A stretch of 20,176 nucleotides of DNA from JABDGZ01 sp964487685. Lineage in GTDB: Bacteria > Omnitrophota > Gorgyraeia > Zapsychrales > Fredricksoniimonadaceae. The position numbers were made by a program, and so were the translations under genes. The notes under the pieces were generated by a model that made no database searches, had not been told where the DNA came from, and saw nothing but the letters and a program-made list of their open reading frames with translations. Below are positions 13,897-20,176 of this stretch, piece after piece (position 1 is the stretch's first letter; the number at the start of each line of letters is the position of its first letter). The stretch is from positions 1 to 20,176 of the forward strand of contig CAZASA010000036.1 of NCBI GenBank assembly GCA_964487685.1, in the 5' to 3' direction.

Positions 13897-15326
13897 TTTC
13901 CACCGTTCACAGACCTTAGCGTACAGGTGATCTTGAAATAATCCACTTCACCCTGCTGATTGATCCGTTTATTCACATAATCAAGACTGACATTGGTAAA
14001 TGTCGGGGATAGGACCATATCTCTCTGGAATTGATTAATCTCAACCGAATTCAGTGACATACCCTCGAGCGATAAGGTGTTCCCATTGTTGATAGTAATG
14101 TTCACCAAATATACATGATAAGGCAAAAGCCGGTATATTTCACGGGCCAGGTCAGAAAAGATCAACCGGTTTTTGATGAGCATTTCAATATCCTGGACTT
14201 TTTGCAATTGGTTCTCGACTTTCAAAGCGTCATGTTTTGTCTCACGCAGCTGGTCCTCAAGGCTTGCTAACTGTACATTTTTCTTGAAAAATCCCACCCC
14301 TAAGGCCAGCCCTAAAGAGATCAATGCTGCTGCGGCCCATATACCTAAAATGATCAACTGGCGTTTGTAGCCCTTTAATTCCTGGGTTTGTTTCACCGCC
14401 CTGGGGATGAGGTCAATGGGCGGCGTTTCATTACTAAAAGCAATGCCTACCAATGACGCGATCGACACCCCATCTTCGATGACCAATTTAGGCCATTGAA
14501 ACCCCCGGGCCACAGGCAAGCTTTGAGTGAGCAATATCTCCTTGATCTTCAGATCACTCTGGATCTTTGCCATTTCAACGGCAAGTGCATAGGCACGATT
14601 GGCGGAAGCGACTAAATAAACAGAATCCATGACCTCGGTAAATTTATCGCTAATAATGTTATTCTGCGTCAATTCCCATTGCTTGATGATCCCCCCATAC
14701 CCATCGCTTTGCATTTGTTCAAAACCCACGGGTATCTCGCGTGAGGTCAACCATTGCGACTGAATGCAAAGGCAGACCTCGCTATGGTTGACATCAAGGT
14801 CAAAAATAGCGACGGGTTTATCCGAAAGGTCCATTTGCTGCTGGTATAATAACCATAGGCCGATCGATGAGATCGTGATCCCATGCACCGGGACCTTGGC
14901 ATCTAAAAAGATCTGCCAATAGCGCAAAATGATGTCTTTGGGGACAATGACCACGGCGACTTTCGCGTAACCGTCCGCGGTCCTGGAAAGGACCTGAAAT
15001 CCGATCTCAACTTCTTCCCTGGAATACGGGATACGGGTGCCGACCTGCAAGTCGATCATTGATCGTATCTCAGTTTCCTTATGTGTAGGAAAAACAAGCA
15101 GCCTTAAAATGGCCCTGGAACGCGGGACCACAATGGTCACCCTCGTATCATGGAAATTTAATTTCTGCTCCTTGATAAACACGGACAGAGTTTTGCTGAT
15201 CTGGGCATCGCTTTGTTTCTTGATATCGATAATCTCAACGGCAGACACAGCCTTCTTTTGCGCGCCTGACACCTGCAGGAATTTTATGGTCCCTTCACTG
15301 ATATGGAACACCGCATTTGACTTCAT
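13893..15326 (-). CDS. gspL: Type II secretion protein GspL (PilM-PilN-like fusion)
   Basis: A 477-residue protein that links the secretion ATPase GspE to the membrane platform. Residues 1-310 form an actin/PilM-like cytoplasmic domain, with VFHISEGTIKFLQVS at the N-terminus and PVAIFDLDVNHSEVCL near 171-186 as the second phosphate-loop strand. A single transmembrane helix (about 323-347) is followed by a coiled coil (about 348-385) and a PilN-like ferredoxin-fold periplasmic domain containing LLPYHVYLVNITINNGNTLSLEG. The layout is that of GspL, equivalent to PilM fused to PilN. Both ends overlap neighbours by ATGA (gspK upstream, gspM downstream). Confidence 0.85.
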   Translation of the reverse strand: MKSNAVFHISEGTIKFLQVSGAQKKAVSAVEIIDIKKQSDAQISKTLSVFIKEQKLNFHDTRVTIVVPRSRAILRLLVFPTHKETEIRSMIDLQVGTRIPYSREEVEIGFQVLSRTADGYAKVAVVIVPKDIILRYWQIFLDAKVPVHGITISSIGLWLLYQQQMDLSDKPVAIFDLDVNHSEVCLCIQSQWLTSREIPVGFEQMQSDGYGGIIKQWELTQNNIISDKFTEVMDSVYLVASANRAYALAVEMAKIQSDLKIKEILLTQSLPVARGFQWPKLVIEDGVSIASLVGIAFSNETPPIDLIPRAVKQTQELKGYKRQLIILGIWAAAALISLGLALGVGFFKKNVQLASLEDQLRETKHDALKVENQLQKVQDIEMLIKNRLIFSDLAREIYRLLPYHVYLVNITINNGNTLSLEGMSLNSVEINQFQRDMVLSPTFTNVSLDYVNKRINQQGEVDYFKITCTLRSVNGGK

Positions 15327-16348
15327 AGTTGGTCCCTTTGCCAGGAAACGATCTCTCCAGGCGATCCTTGAGGACGGTGGATCACCGCCTCCAAGACCGT
15401 ACGCGTACCGCTATCCCCGTCCACACCAACCACCCTTGCCCGGTAATAACTGGAAACCCCTTCCTGCAAGGCGGCAGGCCAATTAGGATCATTGACCGTA
15501 GTAATGGATCCGACCCCATCGTCCGACGTAAATGAGATCCCATCTGCGCCGTCCCGGATCGTGTTGGCTTGGGTGGTGATGTCCGTAGCATTGATGGATG
15601 GATTAAGACGTGCCGCGGCCGAGGCTACGGCTAGTATCACATCATTATTAGCGGTATCCGTATCGATCCATAAGCCATTCTGCACGTCTCCAAAAACAGT
15701 CACATCATCCTTGATCTTGTCGAATATCTCCTTGGTCATCCCCTGAACATCCATCAATTCAAGGATGTTCTCATAATGCTTGTTCTTGGGCTTTAAGACC
15801 GAATCATCCAAGGTCATGGAAAAATTATTGTTGCTCACAACGGAGTTTACTCCCGTAAAATTAATAATGGCCAAGGCTAACTTGTCCCCATCAGACTGCG
15901 ACAAACCTTTTTGCTGTAAAAGCGCGCTTAGGATCTGATAATTGGTAATGCCTATGGCATTGATATTGATGCGTCCTTCTTCATCACCTAATCCATATTC
16001 CATCTGAGGATTTGTCCCTCCGGTACTAAAATCCCTGGCCGGCCATTGGACGATGGCATAAGCATTTTCTCCGGTATCGATGTGCCCAAAAATATCCTCC
16101 GGGGACTTGGTGGGGTCAATGCTGATGCCCGCCGAATACAAGGTGTCTTTACCCGACGGAGATCTTTGCAACAGGTCAAGCATGGTATTGAGCCCCGCCC
16201 GCGCGGCCGCATAACTGCGTAATTTCCCGCGGTAAGTATCCAATACGGATACTTCCAAGGAAGAGCGCCTGCTCAATCCCCAGGCTATCAAGGACAAAAC
16301 CAGCAAGACCCACAACGCCATAATTAATACGACCCCTTTATTGTCCAT
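15323..16348 (-). CDS. gspK: Type II secretion minor pseudopilin GspK
   Basis: The largest minor pseudopilin, expected to cap the pseudopilus tip together with GspI and GspJ. It has 341 residues. The prepilin-type N-terminus is NKG/VVLIMALWVLLVLSLIAW, with cleavage after G5. The fifth mature residue is Met rather than Glu, as usual for GspK. YGLGDEEGRININAIG near 115-130 is the GspK family signature, followed by a helical insert domain. The gene overlaps gspJ by 11 bp and gspL by 4 bp. Confidence 0.92.
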   Translation of the reverse strand: MDNKGVVLIMALWVLLVLSLIAWGLSRRSSLEVSVLDTYRGKLRSYAAARAGLNTMLDLLQRSPSGKDTLYSAGISIDPTKSPEDIFGHIDTGENAYAIVQWPARDFSTGGTNPQMEYGLGDEEGRININAIGITNYQILSALLQQKGLSQSDGDKLALAIINFTGVNSVVSNNNFSMTLDDSVLKPKNKHYENILELMDVQGMTKEIFDKIKDDVTVFGDVQNGLWIDTDTANNDVILAVASAAARLNPSINATDITTQANTIRDGADGISFTSDDGVGSITTVNDPNWPAALQEGVSSYYRARVVGVDGDSGTRTVLEAVIHRPQGSPGEIVSWQRDQL

Positions 16349-17072
16349 GTTGATAATTTACCACCGGGGCCAAATACATATCACGTTTAAACATCAGCCC
16401 TCCATCAGGCTTATGCGGATCAAATAATACAAAACTACAGGAAACCGCCATGGGCAGCCATTTTTTATCCCATGTATCCTGGTATTCCACTGCTTGCGCA
16501 CCTTCTGTATGGAGGGTTTTAGAATAAGGAGCATATTGGCAATTAAAACTCCCCTTTTTCAATCCCGCCGCCACGATCTGAGTGGTTGTCGAAGTATTTG
16601 TCCCGTTCAACCAATCCGCCAAACTACTTTCCTGACGGACCAAAAATTCGATCGGCAGGGTGTCCTTGGTATAAACAGCATCTGCGCTGGATGGATTAAC
16701 CACGCGTCCGATCATCGATTGTGCCGTAGGACCTCCCAATAATCCGCTATAATAATGCACGTGTTTGATGCCCTTGGGAGTTTGTGTTATAAAAGAAAAC
16801 TCGGTATTCTGGCCGTCAAATATCTGGGCATCAGGATAACTGGCAGAAAAATCAAGGTTGAGCGCATTCTCCAGGTCGTGGCTCATGGCTTGGTCGGCCA
16901 TCAGCACTTCCATATAATTGTTATGGACGCGCCGCATTTTATCGTCCAGCTTCATCGCTGACCAAAACATACTGGCAATACAAGTACCGATGATCGCCGT
17001 GATCGCCAATCCCAATAAAAGCTCAACAAGGGTGAATCCTTTGGACCATTTGAATACTCGTTTAAGTTTCAT
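16338..17072 (-). CDS. gspJ: Type II secretion minor pseudopilin GspJ
   Basis: A minor pseudopilin of 244 residues. The prepilin peptidase site is SKG/FTLVELLLGLAITAIIG, with cleavage after G12 and Glu at mature position 5. It is followed by a hydrophobic helix and a beta-rich C-terminal domain that contains MEVLMADQAMSHDLENAL, common in GspJ. Its position between gspI and gspK (11-bp overlap with each) supports the assignment. The sequence of the globular domain alone would not distinguish it from other minor pseudopilins. Confidence 0.85.
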   Translation of the reverse strand: MKLKRVFKWSKGFTLVELLLGLAITAIIGTCIASMFWSAMKLDDKMRRVHNNYMEVLMADQAMSHDLENALNLDFSASYPDAQIFDGQNTEFSFITQTPKGIKHVHYYSGLLGGPTAQSMIGRVVNPSSADAVYTKDTLPIEFLVRQESSLADWLNGTNTSTTTQIVAAGLKKGSFNCQYAPYSKTLHTEGAQAVEYQDTWDKKWLPMAVSCSFVLFDPHKPDGGLMFKRDMYLAPVVNYQHGQ

Positions 17073-17439
17073 TGGGATTATAAATGATCGTTGTCAGGTC
17101 CAAATGCCCCTGGGCCGCTCCTGCCGGCCAATACAATTTGATCCCGACCTTTTTTAAATGATCATTGATCGTGTCGGCACTTGCAGAGGCCGTAAATTTA
17201 TCAAAAGGTTTGTCCAATGCCTGCGGACTAGAATCTAGCTGATCATCCGAAGCAGAAGTGGCATATAAAAGGCCTGATTTATTTTCCATGGCCAATAAGG
17301 ACCTTATCGTTTCCTGGAACCGCACGCCGGTGCGAAAATTCGTCAATAATGATTGCGCAATAAAGGTCAGACAAATACTAACGATGACCAAGGTCAAGAT
17401 AGCTTCAAGAAGCATGAATCCTTGAACACCCTTATTCAT
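17062..17439 (-). CDS. gspI: Type II secretion minor pseudopilin GspI
   Basis: A small pseudopilin of 125 residues that should start the tip complex with GspJ and GspK. The cleavage site is VQG/FMLLEAILTLVIVSI after G7, with Glu at mature position 5. The short globular domain has SLLAMENKSGLL, a typical GspI stretch. It overlaps gspH by 8 bp and gspJ by 11 bp. The assignment rests on gene order, size and the FMLLEA start that is commoner in GspI than in other pseudopilins. Confidence 0.83.
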   Translation of the reverse strand: MNKGVQGFMLLEAILTLVIVSICLTFIAQSLLTNFRTGVRFQETIRSLLAMENKSGLLYATSASDDQLDSSPQALDKPFDKFTASASADTINDHLKKVGIKLYWPAGAAQGHLDLTTIIYNPNET

Positions 17440-17905
17440 TGTCCACCTTAGTCATCATCCCGCGCTCTTCGATCGTGGATAACCCAATTTTCTTTCCAGA
17501 CGAAGATAATTCAACCGTTGCCGGGTCTATGGTACCGTCCGGATAAAATTCTATATTGTCATCATGAATATCTAAATGAACATTGTCCGGGACCATGTGC
17601 GATCGTCCCAGGGTTCCTTTTACCGGCACAAAGCTAGGGGTCCCATCGCTGTTATTCTCGCTATTGATGTATTGCAATTGATAAGAACGCCGGTCTCCGG
17701 GAAATGTCAAGGCGTAAGTGCGCTCCTGGCCGATCGCCATCGCCTGCGCCCAACGGCTCACACTTAGAAGATCATCGGCCGTCTTATTTAACTGAAATTG
17801 TGAATACCCTCTTGAAAAATTCGGTACTGCCAATGCCATAACGATCCCGATGATAGTGATGACCAATAAAAGCTCAATAAGGGTAAATGCGCTATTTTTC
17901 TTCAT
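17432..17905 (-). CDS. gspH: Type II secretion minor pseudopilin GspH
   Basis: A minor pseudopilin of 157 residues counted from the ATG at 17903-17905. That start places the prepilin motif six residues in, as usual. An upstream in-frame start at 17968 would overlap gspG by 77 bp and give an implausibly long leader. The motif is KKNSA/FTLIELLLVITIIGIVMALAVPNF (shown only to its core), with Ala instead of Gly at the cleavage position and Glu at mature position 5. The globular domain contains ADDLLSVSRWAQAMAIGQ, the helix seen in the GspH/FimT family, and a late FYPDGTIDPATVEL strand pair. It overlaps gspG by 14 bp. Confidence 0.87.
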   Translation of the reverse strand: MKKNSAFTLIELLLVITIIGIVMALAVPNFSRGYSQFQLNKTADDLLSVSRWAQAMAIGQERTYALTFPGDRRSYQLQYINSENNSDGTPSFVPVKGTLGRSHMVPDNVHLDIHDDNIEFYPDGTIDPATVELSSSGKKIGLSTIEERGMMTKVDNE

Positions 17906-18329
17906 TTCCCCAATTTGTAATGGAATGGGTGTCTTGCACGCCATCTGGCCCCATTGATGAAAGGTCATAGCTTTCCGGATTATTAACGCCGGGAGCTACA
18001 TATACATAGTCATGCCCCCAAGGATCCTTGGGGACCTGTTTTTTCTTTAAATAGGGCCCGTTCCACTGGGCTGGCGTTGGAGAAGTGCTGGGCTCAGTCA
18101 ATAAAGCGCTTAAACCCTGTTCGGTCGTAGGATAGCTACCGGCATCCATCCGATACAAATCCAGGGCCGTGCCCAAGTTTGATTCTATGTCAGTCCGGGC
18201 AGCCGTCCTGCGCGCCTGTTCACTGCGACCGGCGATATTCGGGACGATCATCGCAACCAAGATCCCGATAATGATCACGACTAGCATGATCTCAATTAGA
18301 GTAAAGCCTCGCTTTTGTGTTTGGAACAT
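17892..18329 (-). CDS. gspG: Type II secretion major pseudopilin GspG
   Basis: The main subunit of the pseudopilus, 145 residues. The leader MFQTQKRG is cleaved before FTLIEIMLVVIIIGILVAM, with Glu at mature position 5. The C-terminal part shows classical GspG features: DLYRMDAGSYPTTEQGLSAL, WNGPYLKKKQVPKDPWGHDY and the calcium-loop region SSMGPDGVQDT. It has the strongest ribosome-binding site seen in the operon, GAGGAG with GGAG ending 6 bases before the ATG, which suits the most abundant pseudopilin. It starts 10 bp after gspF. Confidence 0.97.
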   Translation of the reverse strand: MFQTQKRGFTLIEIMLVVIIIGILVAMIVPNIAGRSEQARRTAARTDIESNLGTALDLYRMDAGSYPTTEQGLSALLTEPSTSPTPAQWNGPYLKKKQVPKDPWGHDYVYVAPGVNNPESYDLSSMGPDGVQDTHSITNWGNEEK

Positions 18330-18339
18330 ATCTATCTCC

Positions 18340-19557
18340 TCAATTAATGATCATATTCATCTGAAACATCGGCAAAAGCATGGCTACGATCATAAATCCA
18401 ACCATGCCCACCACCACAACCAAAACCGCCGGTCCAAGGATCGTCACAAAGGTTTGGGCCATATCTTGGCTTGAGCGCTCACAATTAGCAGCCAATTTAT
18501 ACAATCCTCTTTCCAGTTTACCACTTTCCTGGCCAACGGCAATCAAATCAACAGCCATTTCAGGGAAAAGTGCGCTTGCTTTGATCGCCTGTGTCAGGCT
18601 CATCCCTGCTTTTACCCTAAAAGCTATTTTCCTCACCTCGTCCTGCAAAGCGATATTATCAACGACCAGGACCACGGATTCCAACGCCGTCACAATGGGC
18701 ACGCCGCTTTCCAATAACATCCCAAGCGTCCTTGAAAACCGGCTTAATTGGGTATTCTCGATGAATGATTTTAAGAGCGGGACTTTCAGCGTAAAAGCAT
18801 CCAATGAAGCTTTTCCCGCGGGTGTTTTTAAATAGGAACGGGCCCAACAAACAGCTCCTGTAATGACAACTACCATCAACCACCAAAAATGCGCGAAGAG
18901 TTGGCTTACAGCGACGACGATCCTGGTCGCTAAAGGTAATTGCGCGCCAAAATCATCGAACATCATTGTCAGGCGCGGCAAAACAAAAGACAACAAAACA
19001 AAAAGCGTCAAGAGCCCCACCAAAAAAATGATCGCCGGGTATAATAAACTCGATTTGACCTTGGCCTGCATTTGCATGTCAGTTTCGAGGAATTGGGCGA
19101 GACGGTTTAATACCAAAGGCAATTGACCGCTGCTTTCGGCGGCTTTAACAGTATGGATGTATAAAGGTGAAAATATCTTGGGGTATTTGGCCAAGGCAAT
19201 GGAAAGGCTTCCCCCTTGCTGCAATAAAACCGTCATGGATTCGATGATCCCCACCATCACCGGAAACTGCCGCTGGCGAGAGAGTAATTCCATGCATCGG
19301 GCCAACGGCACCCCTGCCTCCAAAAGGTCAGCTAATTGCCGGGTAAATTGAAATAACGCCTGCTGGGAAATTTTGACCTCGGCCGTTGCATTCTTAGACT
19401 TGATGGGATCAACTGCTTTGACATACGGCTTGATATCGAGAGGGATCTTGCCGGCGTTAGTCAGCTTAGTCACCGCTTCGCTGATCGTATCAGCTTCAAT
19501 GATACCGCTGTCCATATTTTGGGGCCCTAGTTTGGCTTTGTAAGAGAATTGAGGCAT
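18340..19557 (-). CDS. gspF: Type II secretion inner-membrane platform protein GspF
   Basis: The polytopic platform protein that couples the GspE ATPase to pseudopilus assembly. Its 405 residues are the family length. A N-terminal region MPQFSYKAKLGPQNMDSG is followed by two homologous T2SSF domains, the first with FTRQLADLLEAGVPLARCMELL and the second with FSRTLGMLLESGVPIVTALES (each abbreviated here by its core). Transmembrane helices lie near 175-195, 225-245 and 375-398. No Shine-Dalgarno sequence is evident before the ATG. The preceding 59-bp gap holds two small hairpins. Confidence 0.96.
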   Translation of the reverse strand: MPQFSYKAKLGPQNMDSGIIEADTISEAVTKLTNAGKIPLDIKPYVKAVDPIKSKNATAEVKISQQALFQFTRQLADLLEAGVPLARCMELLSRQRQFPVMVGIIESMTVLLQQGGSLSIALAKYPKIFSPLYIHTVKAAESSGQLPLVLNRLAQFLETDMQMQAKVKSSLLYPAIIFLVGLLTLFVLLSFVLPRLTMMFDDFGAQLPLATRIVVAVSQLFAHFWWLMVVVITGAVCWARSYLKTPAGKASLDAFTLKVPLLKSFIENTQLSRFSRTLGMLLESGVPIVTALESVVLVVDNIALQDEVRKIAFRVKAGMSLTQAIKASALFPEMAVDLIAVGQESGKLERGLYKLAANCERSSQDMAQTFVTILGPAVLVVVVGMVGFMIVAMLLPMFQMNMIIN

Positions 19558-19578
19558 AAAAAATTAATTCTGATTTGG

Positions 19579-19619
19579 ATCCCCGACAAATACATTCGGG
19601 GATGACACCTGCGGTGTCA
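19579..19619. repeat. Two adjacent small inverted repeats at the gspE-gspF junction
   Basis: An 8-bp stem ATCCCCGA/TCGGGGAT (19579-19586 and 19596-19603, 9-base loop) lies next to a 7-bp stem TGACACC/GGTGTCA (19603-19609 and 19613-19619, 3-base loop). The second includes the gspE stop codon. No T-run follows directly on the minus strand. They may attenuate transcription, protect the upstream mRNA end, or be part of a dispersed repeat family. Confidence 0.7.
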
Positions 19620-20176
19620 ATTGTCTTCTGTGACCCTTAGGACTTCACTGGGACTGGTCAGGCCTAAAGCTACTTTTTCCCAACCATGCTGGCGCAAGGT
19701 CTTCATGCCGTCGGAGATGGCCTGGTGCTTTATTTCCCTGCTGCTGGCGCGGTCGGTTATCATAAGCCGCATTTTTTCATTCAAGATCAAAAATTCACAA
19801 ATAGCCTGACGGCCGCTATAGCCGGTCAAACGGCATTCCTTGCATCCCACGGCTTCATAGATCACCGGGTCCTGGGTCAGCTGTCCTAACTCAAATTCTT
19901 TTTTCAAAGATTCCGTGAATGGGGTCAATTTCTTGCATGCAGGACATAATAACCGCACCAATCGCTGGGCCAGGAAACATTCCACCGATGAAGAGATCAA
20001 ATAAGGCTCTATACCGATATCGATCAGTCGTGTTATCCCTGAGGCCGCATCATTGGTATGCAAGGTTGAAAATACCAAATGACCGGTCAAAGACATTTGA
20101 ATGGCGATCTGTGCTGTTTCAAAATCACGCACCTCCCCTATCATGATCACGTCAGGATCATTACGAAGGATGGAAC
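19617..20176 (-). CDS. gspE: Type II secretion ATPase GspE, C-terminal part (cut by window edge)
   Basis: The cytoplasmic hexameric ATPase that powers pseudopilus assembly. About 186 C-terminal residues are present and the Walker A region lies beyond the right edge. The visible part opens with ILRNDPDVIMIGEVRD, containing the Walker B glutamate. It continues with HLVFSTLHTNDAAS (His box) and the tetracysteine zinc motif CPAC...CKEC, about 30 residues apart. GYSGRQAICEFL and the C-terminal SDGMKTLRQHGWEKV segment are typical of GspE/PilB. The frame is open to the window end. PilB of a type IV pilus is the alternative, but the following gspF-gspM genes favour type II secretion. Confidence 0.93.
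   Translation of the reverse strand, partial: SILRNDPDVIMIGEVRDFETAQIAIQMSLTGHLVFSTLHTNDAASGITRLIDIGIEPYLISSSVECFLAQRLVRLLCPACKKLTPFTESLKKEFELGQLTQDPVIYEAVGCKECRLTGYSGRQAICEFLILNEKMRLMITDRASSREIKHQAISDGMKTLRQHGWEKVALGLTSPSEVLRVTEDN

Noticed and set aside
13354..20176. Type IV pilus operon instead of type II secretion
   Set aside because: The ordered G-H-I-J-K pseudopilins, the GspG signature and a GspK lacking Glu at mature position 5 favour type II secretion, although gspC and gspD are out of view.

Overview
This window reads as an ordinary chromosomal segment of a diderm (LPS-bearing) Gram-negative bacterium. It is densely coded, of moderate GC, with frequent 1-22 bp overlaps between genes. 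It holds a Kdo/heptose/LPS-export operon, a general secretion pseudopilus (type II secretion) operon and core housekeeping genes. I see no phage, insertion sequence, CRISPR array or plasmid function. The gene order and the compact PilM/PilN-like GspL suggest an uncultured phylum such as Omnitrophota or a relative in the PVC neighbourhood. That placement is inference only.

Left block (1-10100, all minus strand; described in the direction of transcription from 10100 downward). A small cytoplasmic histidine kinase lies 2 bp upstream of tadA (tRNA adenosine deaminase). A short spacer with a stable inverted repeat follows, then tRNA-Ser(GCU). Eight bp after the tRNA begins a long gene run: a heptose kinase (rfaE1/hldA type), kdsB, kdsA, kdsD, kdsC, an lptC-lptA fusion, lptB, a shortened trigger factor, clpP, a class V aminotransferase and serA, which is cut by the window edge. 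The kds genes make Kdo and activate it as CMP-Kdo. The heptose kinase feeds inner-core heptose. LptB and the LptC/LptA-like protein belong to the LPS exporter. Trigger factor and ClpP are protein quality control. The aminotransferase plus SerA look like a serine-synthesis pair.

Middle block (10101-13212). A divergent promoter region separates the histidine kinase from a two-gene plus-strand operon of polytopic GT-C (family 39-like) glycosyltransferases that overlap by ATGA. They end 15 bp from the 3' end of a convergent tRNA-Arg(ACG) gene, which has its own good sigma-70-type promoter.

Right block (13354-20176, minus strand). A type II secretion operon runs gspE (partial, cut by the right edge), gspF, gspG, gspH, gspI, gspJ, gspK, gspL and gspM. 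GspE and GspF drive assembly, G is the major pseudopilin, H-I-J-K are minor pseudopilins, and L and M anchor the ATPase to the inner-membrane platform. gspC and gspD are not in the window.

I found no convincingly new multi-gene system. The best leads are a trigger factor that naturally lacks its PPIase domain and part of its C-terminal arm, a heptose-kinase gene that starts 8 bp after a tRNA, a candidate structured RNA between tadA and tRNA-Ser, a perfect 40-bp palindrome after clpP, and a sensorless, possibly leaderless histidine kinase next to tadA. No gene-free stretch exceeds 300 bases.
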